Shown here one piece after another: positions 43,700-53,982 of a DNA stretch of 64,000 nt (position 1 is the stretch's first letter; the number at the start of each line of letters is the position of its first letter). The stretch comes from an uncultured Acetatifactor sp. GTDB taxonomy: Bacteria > Bacillota > Clostridia > Lachnospirales > Lachnospiraceae. The notes beneath the pieces are model-generated. The model did no database searches. It had not been told where the DNA came from and worked only from the letters and a program-made list of their open reading frames with translations. The position numbers were made by a program, and so were the translations under genes. The stretch lies in the NCBI GenBank assembly GCA_947625255.1, contig CANQNT010000007.1:80558-144557 (forward strand), written 5' to 3'.

Positions 43700-44888
43700 C
43701 CAGTCTCACGGTCTCCCTGGCGATTGCCAGCTCCTCATTGGTGGGAATGACCATTACCTTGGTGGCGGAATCAGGAGTGGTAATCACCAAATCCTCTCCG
43801 CGCTTATGGTTGTTCTCCTCGTCCAGAGTCACGCCCAGATAGCCTAAATATTCGCAAGTAAGCTTGCGTACCAGAGGCGCGTTCTCGCCGATTCCGGCGG
43901 TAAAACAAATCACATCTACGCCGTTCATGGCCGCGGTGTAAGCGCCAATATATTTCGCCACATGATAGCAATAGGTCTTCATGGTACGGATCGCGTTCTC
44001 ATTGCCCGCATTATAACCCGCCTCCAAGTCCCGGAAATCAGAAGAAAGATTGTCGGACAAGCCCAGCACGCCGGACTTCTTGTTCAGGATGGCCATCACG
44101 TCATCAATGCTCTTGTTTTCCTTATGAGCGATAAATTCAATAATGGCAGGATCAATATCACCGGAACGGGTACCCATGATCAGGCCCTCCAACGGAGTCA
44201 GACCCATGGAGGTGTCCACGCACTTGCCGTTTTTGACAGCGGAAACGCTGGCGCCATTGCCCAGGTGGCAAACGATGATTTTCAGGCTCTCATAAGGAAC
44301 GCCGAGCACCTCTGCCGCTCTCTTGGACACATAGGAATGGCTGGTTCCATGGAAGCCATATCTCCTGATCTTGTATTTCTGATAATATTCATAAGGAAGT
44401 CCGTACATATAGGCCTCCTCCGGCATCGTCTGATGGAAAGCGGTATCGAACACGCCCACCATGGGGGTATCCGGCATCAGCTTCTTACAGGCGTTGATTC
44501 CGATCAGGTTGGCGGGATTATGCAGCGGAGCCAGATCATTGCACTCCTCCACTGCCGCCAGAACTTCGTCCGTGATCACCACGGAGCCGGAGAACTTCTC
44601 GCCGCCATGCACCACGCGATGTCCTACCGCTCCAATCTCCGCAAGACTCTTCACCACGCCGGTCTTCTCATTGGTCAGTGCCTCCAGCACCAGGCGAATG
44701 GCGTCCGTATGATCCGCCATGGGAGTCACCGTGGTTTCCTTGTCCCCGCCCGCCGGCGTGTAGGAGATCATACTTCCATCGATTCCGATCCGTTCGCATA
44801 ATCCCTTGGCGATACACTGCTCGGATTCCGAATTGATCAACTGAAACTTCAAAGAAGAACTTCCACAATTGATTACTAAGATATTCAT
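43692..44888 (-). CDS. ackA: Acetate kinase
   Basis: 398 aa from the ATG at 44888 (GAGGAAGAAA upstream; the track start is four codons earlier). NILVINCGSSSLKFQLI, GHRVVHGGEKF, FDTAFHQTMPEEAYMYGLPYE, RRYGFHGTSHSYVS and CHLGNGASVSAV are the family motifs. Converts acetyl phosphate and ADP to acetate and ATP, the energy-yielding last step of acetate formation. Downstream of pta by 87 bp in one operon. Confidence 0.97.
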   Translation of the reverse strand: MNILVINCGSSSLKFQLINSESEQCIAKGLCERIGIDGSMISYTPAGGDKETTVTPMADHTDAIRLVLEALTNEKTGVVKSLAEIGAVGHRVVHGGEKFSGSVVITDEVLAAVEECNDLAPLHNPANLIGINACKKLMPDTPMVGVFDTAFHQTMPEEAYMYGLPYEYYQKYKIRRYGFHGTSHSYVSKRAAEVLGVPYESLKIIVCHLGNGASVSAVKNGKCVDTSMGLTPLEGLIMGTRSGDIDPAIIEFIAHKENKSIDDVMAILNKKSGVLGLSDNLSSDFRDLEAGYNAGNENAIRTMKTYCYHVAKYIGAYTAAMNGVDVICFTAGIGENAPLVRKLTCEYLGYLGVTLDEENNHKRGEDLVITTPDSATKVMVIPTNEELAIARETVRLVG

Positions 44889-44975
44889 TTTCTTCCTCAT
44901 TTCCGCACGGCTCCGTGGACTTTTCAGGCTTCGGTCCGAACTCGCCGTGCTCTCTATCCTATCATTTTCTTATTC

Positions 44976-45977
44976 TCATGCCAGCTGTGCCTGCACCGCC
45001 GTAAGCGCTACCACACCCACGATATCCTGCCAGGAACAGCCACGGGACAGATCGTTTACCGGCTTGGCTATTCCCTGCAGCATAGGGCCATAGGCCTCCG
45101 CGCCGCCCAGTCTCTGTACCAGCTTGTATCCAATATTTCCCGCATCCAGATTCGGGAAAATCAGGACATTGGCTCTGCCGCCCACGGGGCTTCCGGGAGC
45201 CTTGGACTTGGCAACACCGGGAACCAACGCCGCGTCAAGCTGCAATTCGCCGTCCAACACCAGATGAGGATACTGCTCCTTGGCAATCCTCGTGGCTTCC
45301 ACCACCTTGTCCACCAGCGCGTGCTTGGCGCTGCCCTTGGTGGAATGGCTCAGCATGGCGATCACGGGCTTCGGACCGACCAGAGCTTTAAAGCTTCTGG
45401 AAGAAGTCTCGGCAATCGCCGCCAGCTCCTCTGCCGTAGGATCCTGATTCAAACCACAGTCCGCGAAAATGAACGCGCCGTCATCTCCCATGTTCTTAAA
45501 CTGCGTATCCATGACAAAGAACGCGCTTACCAGCTTCACGCCGGGAGCGGTTTTTAAAATCTGAAGGGCGGGACGAAGAGTGTCCGCCGTGGCATGACAG
45601 GCGCCGGCCACCATACCGTCCGCGTCGTTGGCCTTGACCATCACAATGCCAAAGGTCAGATTATCCTTTAAAAGAATCTCCCTGGCGGCTTCGGGGGTCA
45701 TGCCTTTCGCCTTTCTGGTCTGATACAGCAGCTCTACATACTCCTCCAGCTTCGGAGTCTCAAGGGGATTGACGATCTTTACACCCGTCAAATCTACTTC
45801 CAGCCAGCCGGCACCGTCCATGATCTTCTCCTCGTTACCGATCATGATCACGTTGGCGATCCCTTCCTCCAGGATCTTCGCGGCCGCGATCAACGTCCTC
45901 TTGTCATTGGACTCCGGCAGCACGATGGTCTTTTTGTCGAGCTTTGCTCTTTCTTTGATTTTGTCAATATAAGACAT
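44976..45977 (-). CDS. pta: Phosphate acetyltransferase
   Basis: 333-aa short-form Pta. [29 protein letters not shown] at the N-terminus, [22 protein letters not shown] and [25 protein letters not shown] are diagnostic. Makes acetyl phosphate from acetyl-CoA for AckA. SD AAAGGAGAAGGAC. Promoter found upstream. Confidence 0.97.
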   Translation of the reverse strand: MSYIDKIKERAKLDKKTIVLPESNDKRTLIAAAKILEEGIANVIMIGNEEKIMDGAGWLEVDLTGVKIVNPLETPKLEEYVELLYQTRKAKGMTPEAAREILLKDNLTFGIVMVKANDADGMVAGACHATADTLRPALQILKTAPGVKLVSAFFVMDTQFKNMGDDGAFIFADCGLNQDPTAEELAAIAETSSRSFKALVGPKPVIAMLSHSTKGSAKHALVDKVVEATRIAKEQYPHLVLDGELQLDAALVPGVAKSKAPGSPVGGRANVLIFPNLDAGNIGYKLVQRLGGAEAYGPMLQGIAKPVNDLSRGCSWQDIVGVVALTAVQAQLA

Positions 45978-46073
45978 GTCCTTCTCCTTTCCCGCGGGTG
46001 GATGATTACAATTTATTGTGCTACACCGCTTATAATTTGTTTCTTTTGGTACTTAACAAACCATCTTTCTTAT

Positions 46074-46102
46074 ATTATACTAAATGTAATTCTTTTTCAC
46101 AA
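46074..46102 (-). promoter_or_regulatory. Promoter of pta-ackA
   Basis: TTGTGA, 17 bp, TATAAT on the minus strand about 97 bp before the pta ATG, in the divergent pta/tmcAL gap (45978-46226). The -10 is a perfect consensus. Confidence 0.75.
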
Positions 46103-46226
46103 GGAGAAAACTTCGGAAATTTGTATATTTTTCGATACATTTATTCATTTTTTTTATATGTTTTTCCGGGATTAAACGAAGATTTTCCATATCACCGCCA
46201 ACAGGACGGAAGAGAAAGGATCTGGC

Positions 46227-47510
46227 ATGAAAGTAAACGGAATCATCGCGGAATACAATCCATTTCATAACGGACACCTGTATCATCTGGAAACCGTCAA
46301 AGAGCGGACGAAAGCCGACTACACCGTAGTTGTCATGAGCGGCAATTTTGTCCAAAGAGGGGCTCCCGCCCTGCTTCCCAAGCACACTCGGGCGGAAATG
46401 GCCTTAAAATGCGGCGCGGACCTGGTGCTGGAGCTTCCGGCCTATTATGCCGCGGGCAGCGCGGAATTCTTTGCCGCCGGGGCCGTTGCTCTCTTGGACC
46501 GGCTCGGCATGGTGGATTTCCTTTGCTTTGGAAGCGAATGCGGGCAGACTCGTCCCCTGATGGAGATTGCCTCCATCCTTGCGGAGGAACCGCCGGAATA
46601 TGGCGCATCGCTTCGCCGACATCTCAAAGAGGGACTGTCCTTTCCCAGGGCAAGAGCCATGGCACTGACTGAACAATGTCCCTCCCTGGCGGACACGGAG
46701 CTTCTCTCCTCTCCCAATAACCTTTTGGGCACAGAATATTGCAAGGCCCTGCTGCGCCGTGGGAGCGGCATCCGGCCTGTCACGATCCGCCGCCTGGGTG
46801 CGGATTATCATCAGGAAGAAACACTTCCCCGCTTTCCGGAGGACCGTCCCAGCGCGCTTTTCCTGCGAAAAGCCATTCTTTCCCACACGGCGCCGGAGTC
46901 TCTGCGCCGCCTGTTGCCTCCAAAGGCATTCTCAGTCCTCAGCCGGGCTCTGGAAGAATATCCGCCCTTGGAAAGCGATGACTTTTCCCTGCCATTATAT
47001 TACAAGCTGTTAACCGATGCTCCAAAGGGTTACCGGCAATATCTGGATGTCAGTTCCGAACTGTCCGAACGCATTCTGGGACATTTGGACCAATTTGAGA
47101 GCTTTGACACATTCTGCGAATCGCTGAAAACCAAAGGCACGACCTATACCCGGATCAGCCGCTGCCTGATTCACATTCTCCTGCAAATGGAAACGGAAAA
47201 ATTCCAGCAATATCAGGCTTTGGATCTTCCCTATGCCCGCGTGCTGGGCCTGCGAAAAAGCGCTTCCCCGCTCCTTTCCGCCATCAAACAAAACACTTCC
47301 ATCCCTTTGATCAGTAAGTCGGCGGATGCGGACAAGCTCCTGGGCCCGGAGGCGCTGGCCATGTTTAGGGAGGATCTCTCGATCAGCCATATTTACAATG
47401 CCGTGGAGGCATACAAGGCAAATACCGGCCGCCACGCTTTTGCCAACCACCCATACACGAAAAGAACGATACGGAACGAATATCGCACGTCGCCCGTCGT
47501 GCTGCCCTGA
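46227..47510 (+). CDS. tmcAL: tRNA(Met) cytidine acetate ligase
   Basis: 427-aa nucleotidyltransferase-fold enzyme. GIIAEYNPFHNGHLYHLE carries the HIGH-like nucleotide-binding motif, VVVMSGNFVQRGAPAL and ADLVLELPAYYAAGSAEFFA are typical of the YlbM/TmcAL family. It acetylates the wobble cytidine (ac4C34) of elongator tRNA-Met using acetate and ATP. AAAGGATCTGGC precedes the ATG. Divergent from pta-ackA, which makes acetate. Confidence 0.9.
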   Translation: MKVNGIIAEYNPFHNGHLYHLETVKERTKADYTVVVMSGNFVQRGAPALLPKHTRAEMALKCGADLVLELPAYYAAGSAEFFAAGAVALLDRLGMVDFLCFGSECGQTRPLMEIASILAEEPPEYGASLRRHLKEGLSFPRARAMALTEQCPSLADTELLSSPNNLLGTEYCKALLRRGSGIRPVTIRRLGADYHQEETLPRFPEDRPSALFLRKAILSHTAPESLRRLLPPKAFSVLSRALEEYPPLESDDFSLPLYYKLLTDAPKGYRQYLDVSSELSERILGHLDQFESFDTFCESLKTKGTTYTRISRCLIHILLQMETEKFQQYQALDLPYARVLGLRKSASPLLSAIKQNTSIPLISKSADADKLLGPEALAMFREDLSISHIYNAVEAYKANTGRHAFANHPYTKRTIRNEYRTSPVVLP

Positions 47511-47645
47511 TGCCACGGAAAGGCGTCCCGGACAAAAGGATTTCCGGTTAAACTCAATCCAAGAGCGCGCATCCGGTAATCCACATACAGATAATGCTTC
47601 CCAAAACAATCCACCTGGCAAATATTTTACTTTCATAGGCATTTG

Positions 47646-49010
47646 TTAATTCTTAAAACTGTGAATCGGCGCCGGGATTCTCCCGCCGCGGCTGACAAAC
47701 GCCTCGCAGGAAAAGGGATTAACCCCCATGATGGGAGCGTATCCCAACAAGCCGCCAAACTCCACGGTCTCTCCCACACCCTTTCCGATCACCGGTATGA
47801 TCCGTACCGCCGTGGTTTTCTGGTTCACCATTCCAATGGCCATCTCATCCGCCAAAATGCCGGAAATGGTGCTTGCTTTCGTATCCCCGGGAATGGCGAT
47901 CATATCCAGTCCTACGGAACAGACACAGGTCATGGCCTCCAGCTTCTCCAGGCTCAGCGCGCCGGCCGATACCGCGTCGATCATTCCCTGGTCCTCGCTC
48001 ACTGGGATAAACGCGCCGCTCAGTCCTCCTACAAAAGAGGATGCCATCACGCCGCCTTTTTTCACCTGATCATTCAGAACCGCCAGCGCCGCCGTAGTTC
48101 CCGGCGCACCCGCGTATTCCAGACCCATCTCGCAGAGGATGTCTGCCACGCTGTCCCCGATGGCCGGCGTGGGTGCCAGAGATAAGTCCACGATGCCGAA
48201 AGGCACGTTCAAAAGCTTGGAGGCCTCCTGGGCTACCAGCTGCCCCACACGGGTCACCTTGAACGCGGTCCGCTTAATGGTCTCGCAAAGCACCTCGAAA
48301 TTTTCCCCACGAACCGCTTCCAGAGCCGTTTTCACCACGCCGGGCCCGCTGACGCCCACGTTAATGACCTTGTCGGCCTCGGTCACGCCATGGAACGCTC
48401 CGGCCATGAAAGGATTGTCATCCGGCGCGTTGCAAAAGACCACTAGCTTGGCGCAGCCCAGAGAATCCTCCTCCTTGGTGTATTCCGCGGTCCGCAGGAT
48501 CATCTCGCCCATCAGCTTCACCGCGTCCATATTGATGCCGGTCTTGGTGGAACCTACGTTGACGGAACTGCAGACTCGTTCCGTCGTGGACAATGCCAGA
48601 GGAATGGATCGGATCAAAAGCTCCTCCGCCGGGGTCATCCCCTTGCTTACCAGGGCGGAATAGCCGCCGATGAAGTTCACGCCCACGTCCTTGGCCACAC
48701 GATCCAGCGTGACAGCGATGGAAGCGAAGTCCTCCACGTTTTTGCAGGCCGCTCCTCCCACAAGGGCGACAGGTGTAATGGAAATCCGTTTATTAATAAT
48801 TGGAATCCCAAACTCCCGTGCGATCGCCTCTCCCGTTTTGACCAAATCTTTGGCTGCCTCGTGGATTTTTGCATAAATTTTCTGGTTCAGGCGCTCCAGA
48901 TCTGAATCAATACAATCCAGCAGACTGATTCCCAGCGTGATCGTACGGACATCCAGATGCTCCTTTTCGATCATTTCATTGGTTTCTCTAACTTCAACGG
49001 TATTAATCAT
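47646..49010 (-). CDS. PFL-family protein UPF0210
   Basis: 454 aa. [27 protein letters not shown] at the start, [23 protein letters not shown], and CFKFI-free C-terminal [12 protein letters not shown] match the UPF0210 family, which resembles pyruvate formate-lyase-like folds and is normally paired with an ACT-domain protein. GGGAGACTGAC precedes the ATG. Biochemical role unknown. It follows the ACT gene by 11 bp in one operon. Confidence 0.92.
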   Translation of the reverse strand: MINTVEVRETNEMIEKEHLDVRTITLGISLLDCIDSDLERLNQKIYAKIHEAAKDLVKTGEAIAREFGIPIINKRISITPVALVGGAACKNVEDFASIAVTLDRVAKDVGVNFIGGYSALVSKGMTPAEELLIRSIPLALSTTERVCSSVNVGSTKTGINMDAVKLMGEMILRTAEYTKEEDSLGCAKLVVFCNAPDDNPFMAGAFHGVTEADKVINVGVSGPGVVKTALEAVRGENFEVLCETIKRTAFKVTRVGQLVAQEASKLLNVPFGIVDLSLAPTPAIGDSVADILCEMGLEYAGAPGTTAALAVLNDQVKKGGVMASSFVGGLSGAFIPVSEDQGMIDAVSAGALSLEKLEAMTCVCSVGLDMIAIPGDTKASTISGILADEMAIGMVNQKTTAVRIIPVIGKGVGETVEFGGLLGYAPIMGVNPFSCEAFVSRGGRIPAPIHSFKN

Positions 49011-49021
49011 GTCAGTCTCCC

Positions 49022-49294
49022 TTAAATTCTATGCATTTTGTCAAAAATCTCTTCTTTCTGACACTTGATGATGACACCGATTCCCTCTCCTACCGCCTCC
49101 AGTCCATCGGCCATGTCGCCAAAGGCCAGATCCGCGTTTTTCAGGTCCACGATCATCATCATATTAAAATATTCCTGTACGATGGTCTGGGATATCTCCA
49201 GGATATTAATCTTATGGGCCGCCAAATAAGTGCAGACCGCCGCGATGATACCCACCGTGTCCTTTCCCACCACCGTGATAATTGCTCTTTTCAT
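49022..49294 (-). CDS. ACT-domain protein UPF0237
   Basis: 90 aa from the ATG at 49294 with AAAGGAGAGAGCGAAC upstream. [39 protein letters not shown] is a typical ACT fold, binding a small metabolite, usually an amino acid. Partner of the PFL-family gene by conserved adjacency; probably a regulatory subunit. Confidence 0.93.
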   Translation of the reverse strand: MKRAIITVVGKDTVGIIAAVCTYLAAHKINILEISQTIVQEYFNMMMIVDLKNADLAFGDMADGLEAVGEGIGVIIKCQKEEIFDKMHRI

Positions 49295-49311
49295 GTTCGC
49301 TCTCTCCTTTC

Positions 49312-50112
49312 TCACTCAATGGTGATCACTGGCGAAATCTCATCCCGCCTGGCCACCATCAGACGAAAATCATTGGCATTGTAGGGATTGTCACCCATAG
49401 TGATCTCCATGCGAACCGCCTCATATGCCAGCTCCGGCAGATTGTTTTCCTTGGACAGATGCCCCAAAAGGATGGTCTGCATCTTGTCATGAAGAATGCG
49501 TCCCAGAAGCCTGCCGGAATTTTCATTGGACAAATGCCCTCTGTCCCCCAGAATGCGCCGTTTCAAATAATAGGGATAGGGTCCCGCCTCCAGCATATGT
49601 ACGTCATGATTAGCCTCCAAAAGCACCGCATCAAGACCTTTCAGGCATTCTACCGTATAATCATTGTAAACCCCTAAGTCCGTACAGACGGCGATCCGCT
49701 GCTTTCCATAAGAAACGCGATATGCCACCGGTTCCGCCGCGTCGTGGGAAATCCGCATGGGCGCTATGGTCAAATCCTTGATCGTCAGTTTCCGATCCGG
49801 CTGCGCCTCGTGGAAAAGCGCCTCTTCCAGCTTCCCCAAAGCACCGGTCTTGCGCAGCTCCCGCAAAGTTCCCGGCGTGGCATAAATCGGGATATCGTAC
49901 TTCCGCGCCAACACCCCAAGACCGCTGATATGATCGGCATGCTCATGGGTGATCAGAATCCCGTCGATATCCCGTCCCGTCACGCCAAGCGTCTCCAGTC
50001 CGCTCTCTACCCGCTTCCCGCTGATTCCCACATCCACCAGCAAATGCGTGGCCTCGGACCCTACATAAATACAGTTGCCGCTGCTTCCGCTGGCAATGCT
50101 GCATAATCTCAT
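49312..50112 (-). CDS. WalJ/YycJ-like metallo-beta-lactamase-fold hydrolase
   Basis: 266 aa from the ATG at 50112 (GGAGGTTTGGA upstream; the track start has 31 extra poor codons). MRLCSIASGSSGNCIYV, ITHEHADHISGL (metal ligands) and LLEANHDVHML plus LGHLSKENN match the YycJ/WalJ group, thought to act on DNA ends as exonucleases. The stop lies 17 bp before the ACT start. Confidence 0.88.
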   Translation of the reverse strand: MRLCSIASGSSGNCIYVGSEATHLLVDVGISGKRVESGLETLGVTGRDIDGILITHEHADHISGLGVLARKYDIPIYATPGTLRELRKTGALGKLEEALFHEAQPDRKLTIKDLTIAPMRISHDAAEPVAYRVSYGKQRIAVCTDLGVYNDYTVECLKGLDAVLLEANHDVHMLEAGPYPYYLKRRILGDRGHLSNENSGRLLGRILHDKMQTILLGHLSKENNLPELAYEAVRMEITMGDNPYNANDFRLMVARRDEISPVITIE

Positions 50113-50242
50113 TCCAAACCTCCTGCCGGAAGCCCCTCGCGTTCCGGGCCGTCCGGCTTTTCTCCTTTTTCCTCCCAAACGAACTTTCGCTCCGGGAAAG
50201 GGCACAGATGCAAAAAACCGCGATCCCTGTCAGGCAATACGC

Positions 50243-50845
50243 CTATTTGACGTTCCCCTCGCCAAGTCTCTCCCGGATCTGCCTGTAACACTCCTCCAGG
50301 GAGCCGTTGTTTTCCAGGACGAAATCGCACTGTGCCCGGAACATGGCATCCGTAAGCTGGCTCCCCATGATCTGGGCGATTTTCTCGGGCGTATATCCCC
50401 GCGTCTGCTCCAGCCGTTTACGCCGCACTTCCTCGTCCGCGTGAATGTACCACAGTTCATCCACCACATCCTTGTAGCCTGCCTCAATCAAAAGGGCCGC
50501 TTCGATAAAAAAGTACGCCGTCCCGCCGTTTCTTCGGGCCCGTTCCACTCGTTCCAGCAAATAGTCCCGGACCGCTGGATGCACGATCTGATTGACACGC
50601 TCAAGGAGTCCGCTGTCCGCGAAAATACGGGAAGCCATGGCCTTTCGGTCAATCGCTCCATCCGGTCCAAGAACTCCTTCGCCCAACAGCTCCATAAGAC
50701 GCTGGTAACAGGGCTGTCCGGGCCTTTGTACCTCATGGGCCACCTGATCCGCCAGATAAATCTCGCAAGGATAGTGTTCCCCGATATACCGTAAAATCTC
50801 CGATTTCCCAGCGCCCACTCCGCCGGTGATTCCGATCAGCTTCAA
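50243..50845 (-). CDS. coaE: Dephospho-CoA kinase
   Basis: 200 aa, TTG start behind GGAGAGAGTCGGA. GITGGVGAGKSEIL is the P-loop; HPAVRDYL, ALLIEAGYKDVVDELWYIHADEEVRRKRLEQTRGYT is the substrate/lid region of CoaE. Final step of coenzyme A synthesis. Downstream of polA, 83 bp apart, probably co-transcribed. Confidence 0.95.
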   Translation of the reverse strand: MKLIGITGGVGAGKSEILRYIGEHYPCEIYLADQVAHEVQRPGQPCYQRLMELLGEGVLGPDGAIDRKAMASRIFADSGLLERVNQIVHPAVRDYLLERVERARRNGGTAYFFIEAALLIEAGYKDVVDELWYIHADEEVRRKRLEQTRGYTPEKIAQIMGSQLTDAMFRAQCDFVLENNGSLEECYRQIRERLGEGNVK

Positions 50846-50928
50846 TCCGACTCTCTCCTTTTGCGCGCGGAACCCTGCCGTTCCGCTTTCCCGGCCTCAG
50901 GCGTGGTTCCTGCGCGAAATTCCAAACA

Positions 50929-53580
50929 CTATTTAGCCTCGTACCAGTTCTCCCCGGTATGCAGATCCACCTCCAGAGTCACCCGCAAATCTGCCGCCGA
51001 GCGCATATGATCCGTCAAAATCCTCCGTACTTCCTCTTCCTCGTCTTTCCAGGTCTCGATCAACAGCTCATCATGCACCTGAAGGATCAGCTTGGACTTT
51101 AGCCCCGCGTCCCGCAGAGCTTTCCAGACATGGATCATGGCAATCTTGATAATATCCGCTGCCGTTCCCTGAATGGGTGAATTCATAGCCACCCGTTCTC
51201 CAAAGGAACGCTGCATAAAGTTCGAAGAAGAAAGCTCCGGCACCGGACGTCTCCTGCCAAACATGGTCGTCACATAGCCTTTTTTCCTGGCATCCGCCAC
51301 TTGTTTCTCCAAAAATTCCTTCACCTTGGGATAGGTCGCAAAATATTGCTCAATATATTCCGCCGCTTCCTTCTTGCTGATGCTCAGATCCTGACTTAAG
51401 CCAAAGGAACTGATGCCGTAAACAATGCCGAAATTCACGGCCTTGGCGTTGCGGCGCTGCAGATCCGTCACCTCTTCAAAGGGCGTGTGAAAAACCTTGG
51501 AGGCCGTGATCCGGTGAATGTCCTGATCCATGTGATAAGCCTCGATCAGCTGTTCGTCTCCTGACATATGGGCCAACACACGCAGCTCAATCTGGGAATA
51601 GTCCGCGTCCATGAATTCGCAGCCTTCTCTTGGCACGAAAACCTTGCGGATCCTCCTGCCCAATTCCATCCGCATGGGGATGTTCTGCAAATTGGGTTCT
51701 GTGGAACTGATGCGGCCCGTGGCCGTAATGGTCTGGTTGAAATTCGTATGAATCCGCTTATCCGCCCCGATATAGGCTGCCAGACCATCGGCGTAAGTGG
51801 ATTTCAGCTTGGTCAGGCCCCTGTATTCCAGAATATCATTGACAATCGGATAATCCGGGGCCAGCCGTTCCAGCACCTCCGCCGCCGTGGAGTAACCGGT
51901 CTTTGTTTTCTTGCCGCCCTTGATCTTCATTTTTTCAAACAAAACCTCACCCAACTGCTTGGGTGAATGAATGTTAAACTCCGTTCCCGCCTGCCTGTGA
52001 ATGGATTTCTCCAATTCCTCGATCCGGGCTATCAACGCGTCGCCGTAAGCTTTGAGCTCGTCCGGCTTCACCTCCACGCCTTCCCGTTCCATATCATAAA
52101 GCACCAGGGACAGCGGCATCTCAATCTCACGCATCAGGAAGTCCATCCCCGTTTCTTTCAGACGCTCCTCCAGCTTGACGGAAGCCTTACGATTGACATA
52201 GGCCCCATAGCACAGATACCGCGCCAGCTCCTCCGGCTTCTCCTCCCGGGCCTTGGATAGCGTGCGTTTTCCAAACACCTCCCCATAACCGGGAAGCGTC
52301 AGGCCCAGTTGCTCCTTTGCAATCGCCTCCAGGTCATAATCACTTTTCAAGGGATTAAGCAAATATGCGCCGATCAAGGTGTCAAAATAATGGTCCGTGT
52401 CCTGACAGTCCAGCCAGCCATAACATTTTTTCAAATCAAAGCCTGCCAGGGGAGCTCTTGCGGAAAAAGCCAACAGTGCCGACCGCAAAGTCTCGGTTTC
52501 CGAATCCTCCGCCAGATAAGCGGCCGTTTCGTCCTCCGACAAAGACACGCCCACTCCCAACAGACGCCCCTCCTCAGTCGCCATCCACAAACCGCAATAG
52601 GAAGAGCCTGCCGCGCCCTTTTCCCCGGCATTCTCCAAAAGCCCAATCACATCCTCCACATGGGAAAGGTTCTTGAAGCCTGCCGCCAGCGCATCCGCAT
52701 CCGAAGCCTGGCTTTCCGTAAATCGGCCAAGCATGTTTTTAAATTCCAATTCCTTAAAGACAGCATACGCCTGGGGCGTGAAAAAGTCCTCTGCCCTGGC
52801 TTCCTCATAGGGCAGCTCCAACGCGCAGTCCGTCTTAATGGTGGCAAGCACCTTGCTTAAGTCCGCCAGCTGACGATTTTCCTTTAAAGACTCCCGAATG
52901 GACTTCTTGCCGATTTCCTCCACATGAAGATAGATATTTTCCAGGGACCCATATTCCACCATCAGCGAAATGGCGGTCTTTTCCCCAATCTTGGGCACGC
53001 CGGGAATATTGTCCGAGGCATCCCCCATCAGGGCTTTCAGATCAATGAACTGGGCAGGGGTTACCTGATAAGCCGCCAACACATCCGCGGCATAATAGTC
53101 CTCAATCTCCGTCCGTCCCTGTTTCGTCTTAGGAATCCGGATTTTGATCCGATCCGTGGCAATTTGCAAAAGATCCCGGTCCCCGCTCACCAGGGACACC
53201 TCCAGACCCGCTTTTTCCGCTTTTCTGGCCAATGTTCCCAGAATATCGTCCGCCTCCAGCCCTGCCTGCTCCATGATTACCACGCCCATGGCACGCAGAA
53301 CCTCCTTTATCTTGGGCACCTGCTCCCGCAGCTCCTGAGGCATGGGCTTTCTGGTTCCCTTATAAGCCTCGTAGATTTCATGTCGAAAAGTAGGCGCGTG
53401 TACGTCAAAGGCCACCGCCAGATATTGGGGCTTTTCCTCATCCAGAATTTTAAACAAAATATTTAAAAACCCATAGATCGCATTGGTATGAAGCCCCTGG
53501 GCATTGGTCAGATCCGGCACACCGTAAAACGCCCGGTTCAAGATACTATGTCCGTCCACCAAAACTAACTTTTCATTCAT
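50929..53580 (-). CDS. polA: DNA polymerase I
   Basis: 883 aa. Residues 1-290: 5'-3' exonuclease (LVDGHSILNRAFYG, AGLEADDILGTLA, GDRDLLQIA). Residues about 300-500: a 3'-5' exonuclease-like domain in which the first acidic pair is replaced (CGLWMATEEGRLLGV), so proofreading is probably lost, as in other Firmicutes. Residues 500-883: polymerase with DADYSQIELRVLAHMS, RRNAKAVNFGIVYGIS and LQVHDELLIE. AAGGTGGGAAAAAA precedes the ATG. Confidence 0.97.
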   Translation of the reverse strand: MNEKLVLVDGHSILNRAFYGVPDLTNAQGLHTNAIYGFLNILFKILDEEKPQYLAVAFDVHAPTFRHEIYEAYKGTRKPMPQELREQVPKIKEVLRAMGVVIMEQAGLEADDILGTLARKAEKAGLEVSLVSGDRDLLQIATDRIKIRIPKTKQGRTEIEDYYAADVLAAYQVTPAQFIDLKALMGDASDNIPGVPKIGEKTAISLMVEYGSLENIYLHVEEIGKKSIRESLKENRQLADLSKVLATIKTDCALELPYEEARAEDFFTPQAYAVFKELEFKNMLGRFTESQASDADALAAGFKNLSHVEDVIGLLENAGEKGAAGSSYCGLWMATEEGRLLGVGVSLSEDETAAYLAEDSETETLRSALLAFSARAPLAGFDLKKCYGWLDCQDTDHYFDTLIGAYLLNPLKSDYDLEAIAKEQLGLTLPGYGEVFGKRTLSKAREEKPEELARYLCYGAYVNRKASVKLEERLKETGMDFLMREIEMPLSLVLYDMEREGVEVKPDELKAYGDALIARIEELEKSIHRQAGTEFNIHSPKQLGEVLFEKMKIKGGKKTKTGYSTAAEVLERLAPDYPIVNDILEYRGLTKLKSTYADGLAAYIGADKRIHTNFNQTITATGRISSTEPNLQNIPMRMELGRRIRKVFVPREGCEFMDADYSQIELRVLAHMSGDEQLIEAYHMDQDIHRITASKVFHTPFEEVTDLQRRNAKAVNFGIVYGISSFGLSQDLSISKKEAAEYIEQYFATYPKVKEFLEKQVADARKKGYVTTMFGRRRPVPELSSSNFMQRSFGERVAMNSPIQGTAADIIKIAMIHVWKALRDAGLKSKLILQVHDELLIETWKDEEEEVRRILTDHMRSAADLRVTLEVDLHTGENWYEAK

Positions 53581-53605
53581 TTTTTTCCCACCTTAACGCA
53601 ACATA

Positions 53606-53639
53606 AGCCCCGCGGAATGCTACAACACTCCGCGCGGCT
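53606..53639 (-). terminator. Hairpin after the zinc-finger gene, upstream of polA
   Basis: Arms AGCCCCGCGGAATG and CACTCCGCGCGGCT pair at 12 of 14 positions. No T-run follows on the minus strand, so it may be a weak terminator or an mRNA-stabilising hairpin. Confidence 0.45.
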
Positions 53640-53643
53640 GGTT

Positions 53644-53982
53644 TCAGTTCAATATGATCCACATAACGCCGATTCCAATGGCCGTCATGGAAATAATCTC
53701 CAAAATCGCTCCCAGAGAAAGGATACTGTTGTTCCAATTGATCCGGGCCTGGGCCTCCTGCATGAGCTTGTTGAGCTCCTTCTGCAGGTCAAAGGCGCTT
53801 CCCTCTTCCAGCCTGACCATGCCTTCCTTGACAAGAAACTGAATCACCAACTCCTCCTTGCAGTCCTTGCAAGCGTCATAATGGTCTTTGAAGCGGCTCA
53901 GGGTAAGAAAATCCAATTTTCCGTCAATAAAATCCGGAATCAGCTTTTCAAACTGCTTACACTCCATCGGATGATCCATTAC
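53644..53982 (-). CDS. Small membrane protein with anti-sigma-like zinc finger
   Basis: 112 aa from the ATG at 53982, which overlaps the vanZ-like stop (ATGA); the track start lies 49 codons upstream inside that gene. HYDACKDCKEEL is the H-x3-C-x2-C zinc-binding motif of anti-sigma factors (zf-HC2). A C-terminal hydrophobic helix (ILEIISMTAIGIGVMWII) anchors it in the membrane. No sigma-factor gene lies next to it, so its partner is unknown. Confidence 0.7.
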   Translation of the reverse strand, partial: VMDHPMECKQFEKLIPDFIDGKLDFLTLSRFKDHYDACKDCKEELVIQFLVKEGMVRLEEGSAFDLQKELNKLMQEAQARINWNNSILSLGAILEIISMTAIGIGVMWIILN